DNA of 56,349 nucleotides from Roseicyclus sediminis (GTDB lineage: Bacteria > Pseudomonadota > Alphaproteobacteria > Rhodobacterales > Rhodobacteraceae), in NCBI RefSeq assembly GCF_025515305.1, contig NZ_JAOPHT010000020.1:1-56349 (forward strand), written 5' to 3'. Made by a program: the position numbers and the translations under genes. Below, one piece after another: positions 25,035-33,161 of this stretch (positions are counted from its first letter, which is position 1; each line of letters starts with the position of its first letter). The notes under the pieces were generated by a model. That model saw only the letters and a program-made list of their open reading frames with translations, was not told the DNA's origin and did no database searches.

Positions 25035-26093
25035 TTGGACGTCGTCGTCATCGGAGCAGGTTTGTCAGGCCTTACAACTGCAGCGCTTCTTCGAGAAGCG
25101 GGCGCCGATGTCCAATTGGTCGAAGCGGGCCCGCAGGTCGGAGGCCGCATTCGCGCTTTTCGCGGTCCGGGAAACACGAGCGTCCTTGGCGACTTGGGGC
25201 CAACTTGGGTCTGGCCGAAGTATCAACCGGTTGTAGCGAGATGGGTCGCGTCCCTTGGGCTGGAGACGTTCGAGCAGTTCAACGAAGGTGACGCGGTCAT
25301 CCAGGGATACGCGCCGACGGCGCTTCGGCAGCCGCTACCCGGACAGGATGGCATGGTCCGGATCGTCGGCGGCCCATCTGCCATCGTTGACCGGCTTGCC
25401 GAACGAATTGATCCCGCGACCCTGCGCACGTCGACGCCTGTAACGGGCCTTTTTGAGGACGGGTCGCAGGGTGTCATTGTTCGGCTTGGCTCGGGCGAAG
25501 TCATCACTGCAAGGCGCGTGGTTCTCTCAATACCGCTGCGAGTTGCCGCGACGACTCTGCAGATGCCCTGGGCAACCCGCGAACTGGCGGATCTTTTGCG
25601 GCGTACTCCAACCTGGATGAGTACGCACGCCAAGGCCGTCGCTCTCTATGACCGACCCTTCTGGCGGCAGGCAGGCCTGTCGGGGCGGATTGCCAGCCGC
25701 GCGGGGCCGCTCCTTGAAGCGCATGACCATTCGGGCAAGGATGGTTTTCCCGCTGCAATCTTCGGGTTTGTCGGGTGGCCGCCAAATGTCCGGCAGAGGG
25801 AGCCAGACGGCCTGAAACGGGCCATTCTGGATCAGCTGTCCGAGTGTCTTGGGCCATCTGCCGCCAACCCGGACGACTTGATCGTGCAGGACTGGGCGAC
25901 CAATCCACATATCGTCACTGACCTTGATATCTCGGAGCCCGCTGATCATCCCGGCATCGGTCCTGCCGTTCTCAGACAGCCTCACCTCGACGGTCGAATC
26001 CGGTTCGCGGTTTCCGAGGCATCAGAGGTGAGCCCCGGTCTTATCGAGGGCGCGCTGGCGGCCGGTGAGAGGGCTGCGAGAGAGCTCATCTGA
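25035..26093 (+). CDS. FAD-dependent amine oxidase (short form)
   Basis: A 352-residue flavoprotein. The dinucleotide-binding loop is VVVIGAGLSGLTTAALLREAG at the very start, followed by VGGRIRAF (the second conserved amine-oxidase motif) and GDLGPTWVW. The C-terminal FAD contact reads GRIRFAVSEASEVSPGLIEG, close to the usual GRI.FAG.E....GY.EGA pattern, although AVSE replaces the usual AGTE. It would oxidise an amine to an aldehyde with release of ammonia and H2O2. Typical family length is 430-460, so about 80 residues of the substrate domain are missing. TTG at 25035 is used, with TGAGG ten bases upstream. Placement after patD suggests polyamine oxidation. Confidence 0.75.
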   Translation: MDVVVIGAGLSGLTTAALLREAGADVQLVEAGPQVGGRIRAFRGPGNTSVLGDLGPTWVWPKYQPVVARWVASLGLETFEQFNEGDAVIQGYAPTALRQPLPGQDGMVRIVGGPSAIVDRLAERIDPATLRTSTPVTGLFEDGSQGVIVRLGSGEVITARRVVLSIPLRVAATTLQMPWATRELADLLRRTPTWMSTHAKAVALYDRPFWRQAGLSGRIASRAGPLLEAHDHSGKDGFPAAIFGFVGWPPNVRQREPDGLKRAILDQLSECLGPSAANPDDLIVQDWATNPHIVTDLDISEPADHPGIGPAVLRQPHLDGRIRFAVSEASEVSPGLIEGALAAGERAARELI

Positions 26094-26299
26094 ATCGTGC
26101 GGGACATGCGATCCTGCTCCCCACGCGACACGTGACCAGATGTTCACACTCCAATCGGTGCACGCATGCGGGGAGAAAAAACCGCACTCAGGGCATCGCA
26201 ACAGGCATAGGGGCTGGCTGGCCCACCGGCGCAAGCGGGGGAAAGATTGATGCTCCTGATTTGTCCAGCTAGTCTGCGGCGATCCCGAGGGGCCTGGCC

Positions 26300-26911
26300 A
26301 TGGAAGATCCCGAAACCCCACATGTCGAAATTGTCGACGATGATCGCCTCGAAGTCCGCGAGGCAATCAGCGACAGGCTGGGCAAGCTTTGGTGGGCGTT
26401 CTTGCTCCGTGGGGTTCTAGCTGCCGCTTTGGGCATCGCAGCGCTGTTTTGGCCGACCGGAAGCATTGCGCTTTTGCTGCAGCTTGTGGGTATCCTTCTC
26501 ATCCTTGATGGTGGCCTGACGCTGTTTGGGTTCGGCCGGCGCGGTCCTGCAGGTGGTCTCGGCATTGGTGCGATCGTAATCGGGCTGGTCTTGCTGATTT
26601 GGCCTGAAGGCACGGCGCGATTTGCCTTCTTCCTTCTCGGGGCCTTTGCCGTCGCGACCGGACTTGGGTCGCTTTCGACATGGCGGCGCATGCCGGAGTG
26701 GGACCCGGAGCGCGGGACCGCACGCAATGCGGGACTGGTGGCATTGCTCGTCGGCTTGATCCTGATCTTTTGGCCAGGCTCGGGGTTGGTCGCGCTCAGT
26801 TGGGCGATCGCATTTGTGGCGCTCGCAGCAGCTGCCGTCATGTTTTGGCTGGCCGCACGGTTCAGGACCGCGAACCAAACCCTCAAACCTCGCGTGATCA
26901 ATCCGCGTTGA
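26300..26911 (+). CDS. Second HdeD-like membrane protein (DUF308)
   Basis: A 203-residue protein with an acidic N-terminus and six hydrophobic segments, including RGVLAAALGIAALFWPTGSIA and a second, similar pair GIGAIVIGLVLLIWPEGTA and GLVALLVGLILIFWPGSGL. The WP-turn between helices is typical of HdeD/DUF308. Codon use here is less strictly GC-ending than in neighbouring genes, which hints at separate origin. It is probably monocistronic, with a 206-base upstream spacer. Function is unknown beyond the acid-resistance link of the family. It carries no copy of the two-component box. Confidence 0.8.
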   Translation: MEDPETPHVEIVDDDRLEVREAISDRLGKLWWAFLLRGVLAAALGIAALFWPTGSIALLLQLVGILLILDGGLTLFGFGRRGPAGGLGIGAIVIGLVLLIWPEGTARFAFFLLGAFAVATGLGSLSTWRRMPEWDPERGTARNAGLVALLVGLILIFWPGSGLVALSWAIAFVALAAAAVMFWLAARFRTANQTLKPRVINPR

Positions 26912-27022
26912 TCGGAGGACGGGGCAGCCGGGCGCCGTCAGACCTGCAGCGGCCTTTTCGGTGCGCCACGTGCCCAGATGATGCAAAGCAATGCGCAAAA
27001 GGGCTCTTTGCCGGCGACCGCA

Positions 27023-27102
27023 GCGATCGCGCTCAACGTCCTCTGCTGCCGAAAGCGGCCGTAGGCACAAGGACTACCGACCGTCGGCTTGGCGGACTTT
27101 CC
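27023..27102. repeat. Degenerate dispersed repeat, copy B
   Basis: Partner of the repeat at 17929-18010 (about 70 percent identical by eye). It lies inside the 304-base gap 26912-27215, which otherwise shows no gene. It is in the same orientation as copy A. Confidence 0.45.
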
Positions 27103-27215
27103 AGACCTTCGCGGCTTACCCGGTTTCTGCGGTGCCTGCAAAGGCACCCTCGAAGGGCGGCGGCAACGGATACCACGGCTCAGTGTGTTCGATAGAGGCA
27201 AGGGTTGCCGGTCGT

Positions 27216-27605
27216 TCAGCCTTGCTCCTGATAGGAAATGAACTCCAGAAGCGAGTTGTCTGGATCGCGGAAATAGACGCTTCGCCCGAGGCCTCGCGCC
27301 CCCGGTCGTTCGACCGGGCCGAGTTCCATCTCCACCCCGCAGCGGGCCAGATGCTCGATGGCGCCCTCGATCGGCCCGTGCCACTCGAAACAGAGGTCGC
27401 TTCCGCCGGGCATCACGGGCAGTCCCGCGCGCGGAAATCCGATCTGGTCCGGGCCGTGGGTGTTGAGTTGGACGTGGCCAAAGCGGAACACGTAGCCGAT
27501 GCCGTAGGGAACGATCTCGGCCTCAAGGACGTCGCGGTAGAAGGCCATGGAGCGCTCCCAGTCGCCGACATGGATAACGCAGTGGTCGAAACTGATCCGG
27601 GCCAT
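27216..27605 (-). CDS. VOC-family (glyoxalase/dioxygenase-like) protein
   Basis: A 129-residue protein with two beta-alpha-beta-beta-beta modules. The first metal-binding His is in FDHCVIHVGDWERSMAFYRD, and the end YFRDPDNSLLEFISY supplies the closing Glu; HVQLNTHG and FEWHGPIE supply other candidate ligands. VOC proteins act as glyoxalases, dioxygenases, epimerases or resistance proteins. It is the third gene of the aldolase/SAF-dehydrogenase unit (TGATG overlap with the preceding gene), so it probably acts on an intermediate of that pathway, perhaps as an isomerase or lyase. The exact reaction is unknown. Confidence 0.82.
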   Translation of the reverse strand: MARISFDHCVIHVGDWERSMAFYRDVLEAEIVPYGIGYVFRFGHVQLNTHGPDQIGFPRAGLPVMPGGSDLCFEWHGPIEGAIEHLARCGVEMELGPVERPGARGLGRSVYFRDPDNSLLEFISYQEQG

Positions 27606-28927
27606 CAGCCGCCCTCCGTAGCCGGCGAGACGGCCGCGGCGATCATGTCCTCACGCAGGCGCACGGCCTGACGGCTCGCGTCGAGGTCCACGTCGTCCAT
27701 CGACAGCGCCCGTCCCGCCGGCACCGAGCGGCGGAGCCGGACCCCGTGTGCCAGCCCGATCGGCAGGAGCCGCTCTCGCGCGCTGCGCGCGGCGGGGGCG
27801 AGACGACCGTAGACGGTGAAACCGCCTTCGCCGTCCAGCGTTTCGCCCGCGGCGAGGTCGCGCTTGGCCACGGCGGCCACGTCGCCGCACCAGCCCCGCG
27901 TCGTGCCGGTCGGCTCTCCGCGCAGGGCGGCGCTGAGGATCGAGATGGACAATTCCATGCCGATCATGTGGAACGGCTTGTACATGGCGGCGTACCGCCC
28001 GGTTTGGTCCGTCGGCAGGCCATATTGCCTGAAACAGGCGGCGGCATAGTCGTTCGGCGCTTTCAGGACCACATAGACGCCCCAGCGCAGGTCACGGAAG
28101 ACGGGCCGCCCGTCCCGCTCGAGCGAGGAGACGACCTCGACCATGCCGTCGTGCTCGAGGCACCCGCCGATGTCGCGCGGTCGCAGCACATGGGCGAGAT
28201 CGTCGACGCCGCAGGGCGGGAAGCCGAGCCCCTCGGACGGGACGTCGACGCCGCAGGCATTGGCGATCGCGGCCATCTCGAGCGCCGATTTCGTACCGTC
28301 CAGGAAGGAGTTGAACATTTGCGGGTTCATGCCCGCATCCGCGGCCTGCGCGGCGGTGAGCCCGTAGTGCTGCCAGACGTCGTCAGGTGTGACCTGGTGG
28401 TATTCCGGCAGATACTTTGTGCCCTTGCCCGCTGCCGCGACCGTGAAGCCTGCCGCGCGCGCCCAGTCCACCATCTCGGCCACGAGGGCGGGCTGGTCGC
28501 CATAGGCCATGGAGTAGACGACCCCCTGCGCGCGCGCCTTGGCCGCCAGCACGGGTCCGGCGAGGACATCGGCCTCGACATTGACCATGACGACGTGCAA
28601 CCCCGCCTCGATCGCGGCGAGCGCGTGGGCGATGCCCGCCTCGGGATGGCCCGTCGCCTCCACCATGACCTCGATGCCCTCGCCAAGCGCGCCCGTCACG
28701 TCGTCGGTGAAGCGCGTCGAAGCGATCCGCGCCTCGTCCCAGCCGACCTCGCGGCAAGCGGCCCGCGCCTTGGCCGGATCGAGATCCGCGATCACGGCGA
28801 CGTCTAGGCCCGCGATGGTCGGCACCTGCGACAGGAACATCGACCCGAACTTGCCGGCTCCGACCAGGGCGACGCGGACGGGGCGGCCCGCCTCCGCGCG
28901 CGCGGCTGCAAGCGTGGTGAGGTTCAT
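27605..28927 (-). CDS. Homoserine-dehydrogenase-like oxidoreductase with C-terminal SAF domain
   Basis: A 440-residue NAD(P)-binding enzyme. The Rossmann loop VALVGAGKFGSMFLSQV is near residue 18, followed by VEATGHPEAGIAHALAAIEAG, typical of the COG4091 family (predicted homoserine dehydrogenases with SAF domain). A SAF domain occupies the last 90 residues (AAVAKRDLAAGETLDGEGGF and AHGVRLRRSVPAGRALSMDD). No member acts in the threonine pathway as far as is known; several sit in sugar-acid catabolic clusters. It follows the class II aldolase gene by 16 bases. ATG at 28925-28927 is used. The substrate is unknown. Confidence 0.82.
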   Translation of the reverse strand: MNLTTLAAARAEAGRPVRVALVGAGKFGSMFLSQVPTIAGLDVAVIADLDPAKARAACREVGWDEARIASTRFTDDVTGALGEGIEVMVEATGHPEAGIAHALAAIEAGLHVVMVNVEADVLAGPVLAAKARAQGVVYSMAYGDQPALVAEMVDWARAAGFTVAAAGKGTKYLPEYHQVTPDDVWQHYGLTAAQAADAGMNPQMFNSFLDGTKSALEMAAIANACGVDVPSEGLGFPPCGVDDLAHVLRPRDIGGCLEHDGMVEVVSSLERDGRPVFRDLRWGVYVVLKAPNDYAAACFRQYGLPTDQTGRYAAMYKPFHMIGMELSISILSAALRGEPTGTTRGWCGDVAAVAKRDLAAGETLDGEGGFTVYGRLAPAARSARERLLPIGLAHGVRLRRSVPAGRALSMDDVDLDASRQAVRLREDMIAAAVSPATEGG

Positions 28928-28943
28928 GCTGTCACGCCCGCGC

Positions 28944-29756
28944 TCAGTCGAACATGTCGGGCTGGTCCTCGACAAGCTGGTTCCAGATCGTCTGGAAATG
29001 CAGCCAGCCGATATATTCGCTGCCCACGTGCTCGCGGCTGTAGCGCGCCCGCTCGGACGGAATGCGGATCGGCTCTACGCCGGAAGCTGCGATGGCAAGC
29101 TGCTGCTGGCAGCAGCGCTCGAGCGCAATGAACCAGAAAGCGGCGCTCTCGATGGAATGGCGCGACGCGGTCAGCAGGCCGTGGTTCTGGTGAAGCGCGG
29201 CCTTCACGCCCTTGAACGCCTTCGCCACGTCGCTGCCGGCGTGGTTCTCGACGGCCACGGCGCCGCCCTGCTCGCCGATCACCACATGATCCTCGAAGAA
29301 GGCGCAGGCGTCCTGCGTGATCGGGTCGATGGGGCGGCCCGTGGCGCACCATGCCGTGCCGTAGGTCGTGTGAGCGTGGCACATTGCGATGATGTCGGGA
29401 TGCTCTTCGTGCACGTTGGCGTGCAGGATGAAGCCGGCGCGATTTACGGCGTGGCTGCCTTCGATCACCTTGCCGTCGTGATCGACGAGGATCAGGTTCG
29501 ACATCTTCACCTTATCGAAGTGCACGCACATCGGGTTCGTCCAGTAGAGCTCGGGCCGCTCCGGGTCGCGCACCGTCAGGTGGCCGGCAAATCCGTAATC
29601 GAAACCCTGTTGCGCGAAAGCGCGGCAGGCGGCCACCAGGCGTTCCTTGCGATGGCGCCGCTCCTCCTCGACCGAGGCGAATTCGGGGATCTCCGGAAAG
29701 ATCAGCTCTTCCTGCTCCGGCTGGTAGATCGAGACCCGGTTACCTAGATCGAGCAT
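28944..29756 (-). CDS. Class II aldolase/adducin-family protein
   Basis: A 270-residue enzyme. The metal-binding HAH is in MCHAHTTYGTAW and the later His in LHQNHGLLTASR; RAFAQQGFDYGFAGHLTVRDP is the N-terminal phosphate/substrate region of the family. Class II aldolases cleave or decarboxylate phosphorylated sugar acids with Zn or Mn; this subgroup also occurs with non-sugar substrates. ATG at 29756 is chosen because GGAGGG lies seven to twelve bases upstream; an ATG at 29780 would add an unsupported leader. It is the first gene of a three-gene unit and is divergent from a LysR gene, with a near-perfect dyad between them. Confidence 0.85.
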   Translation of the reverse strand: MLDLGNRVSIYQPEQEELIFPEIPEFASVEEERRHRKERLVAACRAFAQQGFDYGFAGHLTVRDPERPELYWTNPMCVHFDKVKMSNLILVDHDGKVIEGSHAVNRAGFILHANVHEEHPDIIAMCHAHTTYGTAWCATGRPIDPITQDACAFFEDHVVIGEQGGAVAVENHAGSDVAKAFKGVKAALHQNHGLLTASRHSIESAAFWFIALERCCQQQLAIAASGVEPIRIPSERARYSREHVGSEYIGWLHFQTIWNQLVEDQPDMFD

Positions 29757-29862
29757 GGCGAGACCCTCCGCTTGCACCATTGCATCCGGGCGCGCCCTTC
29801 GCGGGCCGCCGTCACGATCACCTATCTTGAGAATTGGGCCTCAGCCGTGCAATGAAATGGAT

Positions 29863-29879
29863 GTAATAACTGTTATCAC
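29863..29879. promoter_or_regulatory. Near-perfect 17-base dyad between aldolase and LysR genes
   Basis: GTAATAAC-T-GTTATCAC has eight-base arms with one mismatch around a central T. It lies in the 140-base divergent gap, 18 bases before the LysR start, in locally AT-rich DNA. Autoregulation and control of the aldolase unit by the LysR protein is inferred. Confidence 0.5.
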
Positions 29880-29896
29880 GCAAGAAGGGGTGCGTG

Positions 29897-30808
29897 ATGA
29901 AGGACGACCGTCTTCTGGAGATGCGCGTGTTCCGCGCCGTGGTCGAGAGCGGAGGGTTTTCCTCGGCCGCCAACATGCTGGGCGCGAGCCAGCCCTTCGT
30001 GAGCCAGACGATCCGCCGGCTTGAGGCGCGGCTGGGGGCGACACTCCTGCATCGCACCACGCGCGGGCAACGCCTGACCCCCGAGGGCGAGCGGTTCCTC
30101 TTCGCCGCGCGGACAGCCATACGCGCGATCGAGGAGGCGGAGGCGCTCTGGCAGCGGGAGGAGGCGCAGATCGAGGGGCAGCTTCGTGTCTCGGCGCCCA
30201 TCGCCTTCGGTCTCGATCGGCTGTCTCCCCTCGTTCCCGACTTCCTGTCACGGCACCCGAACCTGTCGTTGGACCTGCGCCTGACGGATGACCACGAGAA
30301 CCTGATCGCGGACGGCATCGACGTGGCGGTCCGCATGGGACGGCTGAGCGATTCGGGCCTGATACATCGGCGGCTCTGCCGCCTGCGCAGGATCGTGGTC
30401 ACCGCTCCTGGCCTCGTCGAGCGTCACGGCATGCCCGAGACGCTCGAGGATCTCTCGCGCATGCCCTGTGTGGCTTGGGACAGCAGCCGCGAGCACCTGA
30501 ACCGCTGGCGTTTCGAACGCGACGGCGCGCACGTGACCTTCCACGCCCGGAGTCGGTTCCGAAGCAACCAGGGCATGTCGCTCTTCGCGATGTGTCTCGC
30601 GGGCGTCGGGGTGATGCGCGTCGCCGAGCATCTCGCCCGGCCGGCGATCCACCAGGGGCGGCTGATCCAGCTTCTCGACCATCTCGCGCCGGCCGACGAC
30701 ACCGCGATCCATGCCGTATTCCTGCCCGAGCGCGACGTGGTTCCGCGCATCCGCACGCTTGTCGATTTCCTTGCCGCAGCCTTCCAAGCGCCGGATTGGG
30801 AAGACTGA
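29897..30808 (+). CDS. LysR-family regulator, divergent from the aldolase unit
   Basis: A 303-residue LysR protein with helix-turn-helix segments LLEMRVFRAVVESGGFSSAA and ASQPFVSQTIRRLEARLG, and an effector domain of the CrgA type (IEGQLRVSAPIAFG). ATG at 29897 is used, with AAGGGG about eight bases upstream; GTG three bases earlier is equally possible. Its divergent position and the dyad in the shared promoter region make the class II aldolase unit the likely target. It ends 59 bases before the GntR gene and has no strong terminator there. Confidence 0.87.
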   Translation: MKDDRLLEMRVFRAVVESGGFSSAANMLGASQPFVSQTIRRLEARLGATLLHRTTRGQRLTPEGERFLFAARTAIRAIEEAEALWQREEAQIEGQLRVSAPIAFGLDRLSPLVPDFLSRHPNLSLDLRLTDDHENLIADGIDVAVRMGRLSDSGLIHRRLCRLRRIVVTAPGLVERHGMPETLEDLSRMPCVAWDSSREHLNRWRFERDGAHVTFHARSRFRSNQGMSLFAMCLAGVGVMRVAEHLARPAIHQGRLIQLLDHLAPADDTAIHAVFLPERDVVPRIRTLVDFLAAAFQAPDWED

Positions 30809-30817
30809 AAGTGGTGC

Positions 30818-30846
30818 TTGATCTTTTTAGACGTAAGACATATTGA
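30818..30846 (+). promoter_or_regulatory. Likely promoter of the GntR operon
   Basis: TTGATC (30818-30823) and TATTGA (30841-30846) are spaced by 17 bases, close to sigma-70 consensus and in the most AT-rich stretch of the area. A perfect palindrome follows immediately (30848-30861), where the transcript would begin. Confidence 0.45.
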
Positions 30847-30847
30847 A

Positions 30848-30861
30848 TTCTGAATTCAGAA
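30848..30861. promoter_or_regulatory. Perfect 14-base palindrome, probable GntR operator
   Basis: TTCTGAATTCAGAA is fully self-complementary. It lies just after the likely -10 element and 7-20 bases before the GntR start codon, so bound regulator would block transcription. FCD-type GntR proteins usually bind short AT-rich palindromes. Confidence 0.6.
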
Positions 30862-30867
30862 CTCGGA

Positions 30868-31575
30868 ATGCAGATGAAGCCGCTCAAGTCCAACCCCAAC
30901 CTCGCAGATCAGGTCTACGATGCCCTCGTCGACGAGATCTGCGGCGGCATGCTGCCTGCCGGCGCCCATCTCGTGCAAGAGCAGCTCGCTGAGCGCCTCG
31001 GTGTCTCGCGGCAGCCGGTGCAGCAGGCCATGGCGCGGCTCAAGGCGGACGGCATCGTGGAAGAGATCGGGCGCCGTGGCCTATGGGTCGCACCGCTCGA
31101 CCCGGATCTCATGCGCCATCACTACGACATCCGCGCGGTGCTCGACGGGCTGGCGGCGCGTCTTGCGGCGGAACGAGTGCGTGCAGGCGCCGGAGGCACA
31201 TTCCGGAGGCGCGCCGACGACATCCTTGCTGCCGGCACCCAAGCCGTCCAGACCGGCGACACCGCCGGGCAGGTGCGGCAGGACCGTGCACTTCATGCGC
31301 TCGTCTACGAGACATCGGGCAACCCGCTCTTGGCGCGGACGGCCGAACCGCATTGGCGGTTCCTGCAACGCGCGATGGGCGAGGTGCTTCGCCGGGCGAC
31401 GCTGCCGAAGGAAATCTGGCGTCAGCACGCCGAGATCGCGGAAGCCATCGCGGCGGGAGAACCTGACCGCGCGGAGCGTCTCATGACCGAACACGACCTC
31501 GCCGCGGCGCGCACGCTCCAGGCGGCGCTCGCAGCCAGCATGGACGCGGATGCGCGCAAGGGAGCCTCGGCATGA
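30868..31575 (+). CDS. GntR-family (FadR/FCD) regulator of the acyl-CoA operon
   Basis: A 235-residue regulator. The winged helix spans about residues 8-75 (ADQVYDALVDEICGGMLPAG, then LAERLGVSRQPVQQAMARLK) and the all-helical FCD ligand domain covers 90-225. FCD metal ligands are suggested by YDIRAVLDGLAARLA (Asp) and HALVYETSGNP (His). Such regulators usually sense an organic acid or acyl-CoA made or used by the operon. ATG at 30868 or 30874 are both possible. It is the first gene of the operon, and its stop overlaps the ligase start as ATGA, so it probably represses itself and the whole unit. Confidence 0.88.
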   Translation: MQMKPLKSNPNLADQVYDALVDEICGGMLPAGAHLVQEQLAERLGVSRQPVQQAMARLKADGIVEEIGRRGLWVAPLDPDLMRHHYDIRAVLDGLAARLAAERVRAGAGGTFRRRADDILAAGTQAVQTGDTAGQVRQDRALHALVYETSGNPLLARTAEPHWRFLQRAMGEVLRRATLPKEIWRQHAEIAEAIAAGEPDRAERLMTEHDLAAARTLQAALAASMDADARKGASA

Positions 31576-33128
31576 CGAAGATGCTGACCGTTGGGGAAAT
31601 GCTGGGTGCGCAGGCCCGCCTCCAGCCTGATCGGATCGGGGCTCGCGACCTCGAGCGGGCGCTGACCTTCCGGGAGTGGAATGCGCGCGCCTGCCGCCTC
31701 GCGAATGCGCTGCTCGGGCTCGGCCTCACGAAGGGTGACCGAGTCGCCGTCTTCGCCTACAACCGCTTGGAGTGGGCGGAGATCTACGCCGCCGTCGCCA
31801 AGTCCGGTTTGATCGCCGTTCCGGTCAACTTCCGCCTGACAGCGCCCGAAGCCCGGTTCATCTGTGCCGATAGCGGCGTGCGCGCGGTAATCGCGGAGGC
31901 CGCGCTCGCGCCGCTCGCCGACGCCTTCCGCGACGACCTCGGGATCGGCGACGAGCGTCACATCCTGATCGGCGGGGACGCGGCGCCCGGCTGGCGGAGC
32001 TACGAGGACCTGATCGCCTCTGGCGCGGGGGGCGAGCCCGACGTCCACGTGACGCCCGACGATCCGTGGTGCCTGATGTACACTTCAGGCACCACGGGCA
32101 ACCCCAAGGGCGCGATCCGGTCGCACCGGGGCATGGGGATGCTCGCGCTCATGACCGAGGTGGAGCTGGCGCTGAAGCGGCGGGACAATGCGCTCCTTGT
32201 CATGCCGATGTGCCACGCGAACTCGCTCAACTTCTTCACCTCCTTCCTCGGCATCGGGGCCTGCGTCACGATCTTCTCGCGGCCGAGCTTCGACGCCGCG
32301 CTCTGCCTGCGAACGATCGGCGAGATGGGGATCACCTTCACCTCGCTCGTTCCCACGCATTACATGATGCTCCTTGATGTGCCCGAGACCGAGCGTGCGG
32401 GCGATTTCGGGTCGGTCGAGAAGCTTATGGTCTCGTCCGCGCCCGCGAGAGTGGAGACGAAGCGCGCCATCATGGAGATGTTCCCGAACTCCGGCCTCTA
32501 CGAGCTCTATGGTTCGACCGAAGCGGGATGGGTGACGTTCCTTCATCCCGACGAGCAGTTCGACCACCTCGGCACCGTCGGCCGCGAGGTCGTGGGCTCC
32601 GCCCCGATCCGACTTCTCGACGACGAGGGGCGCGAGGTGCCGGACGGGCAGCCGGGGGAACTCTACTCCTGCGGACCCTACGCCTTCGACGGCTACTGGA
32701 ACCTTCCCGAGAAAACGGCGGAAGCCTTCCGCGGCCCCTACCTCTCCGTCGGGGACATGGCCATCCGGGACGAGCACGGATTCATCCGGCTGATCGACCG
32801 CAAGAAGAACATGATCATCTCAGGCGGAGAGAACGTCTATCCCACCGAGGTGGAGGCCGTCCTCGCCCAGCATCCCGACATTAAGGACGTGGCCGTTGTT
32901 GGCTGCCCGGACGAGAAATGGGGCGAGCGCGTCGCCGCCGCCGTCGTGCTCCGCAAAGGCGCAGAGGTCTCAGCCGATGATCTCATTGCTTGGTCGAAGG
33001 ACCGTCTCGCCGGCTACAAGCGTCCGCGCGAAATCCTGTTCCTTGGCCCCGACGAGATGCCGCGCAACGCGACGGGCAAAATCCTTCACCGCGTCCTCAG
33101 GGACATGATGGCCGCGCACGTCGCCTGA
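31572..33128 (+). CDS. Acyl-CoA ligase (AMP-forming)
   Basis: A 518-residue enzyme of the ANL superfamily that activates a carboxylic acid with ATP and CoA. The P-loop is LMYTSGTTGNPKGAIRSHRG (near 178), motif A5 is YELYGSTEAGWVTF, the hinge/A8 region is IDRKKNMIISGGENVYPTE and the catalytic Lys is in RNATGKILHRV. The layout matches fatty- or aryl-acid CoA ligases such as LvaE or FadK-like enzymes. It would commit the unknown substrate of the operon to CoA-linked breakdown. It is translationally coupled to the GntR gene. The substrate is not predictable from sequence. Confidence 0.9.
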   Translation: MTKMLTVGEMLGAQARLQPDRIGARDLERALTFREWNARACRLANALLGLGLTKGDRVAVFAYNRLEWAEIYAAVAKSGLIAVPVNFRLTAPEARFICADSGVRAVIAEAALAPLADAFRDDLGIGDERHILIGGDAAPGWRSYEDLIASGAGGEPDVHVTPDDPWCLMYTSGTTGNPKGAIRSHRGMGMLALMTEVELALKRRDNALLVMPMCHANSLNFFTSFLGIGACVTIFSRPSFDAALCLRTIGEMGITFTSLVPTHYMMLLDVPETERAGDFGSVEKLMVSSAPARVETKRAIMEMFPNSGLYELYGSTEAGWVTFLHPDEQFDHLGTVGREVVGSAPIRLLDDEGREVPDGQPGELYSCGPYAFDGYWNLPEKTAEAFRGPYLSVGDMAIRDEHGFIRLIDRKKNMIISGGENVYPTEVEAVLAQHPDIKDVAVVGCPDEKWGERVAAAVVLRKGAEVSADDLIAWSKDRLAGYKRPREILFLGPDEMPRNATGKILHRVLRDMMAAHVA

Positions 33129-33161
33129 CGCCTGCGCCGAAGCACGAAAAGGAGACGGCGC

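Noticed and set aside
24611-25177. 188-codon minus-strand frame overlapping the start of the amine oxidase gene
   Set aside because: Overlaps the clear FAD-binding start of the amine oxidase and lacks any family pattern.
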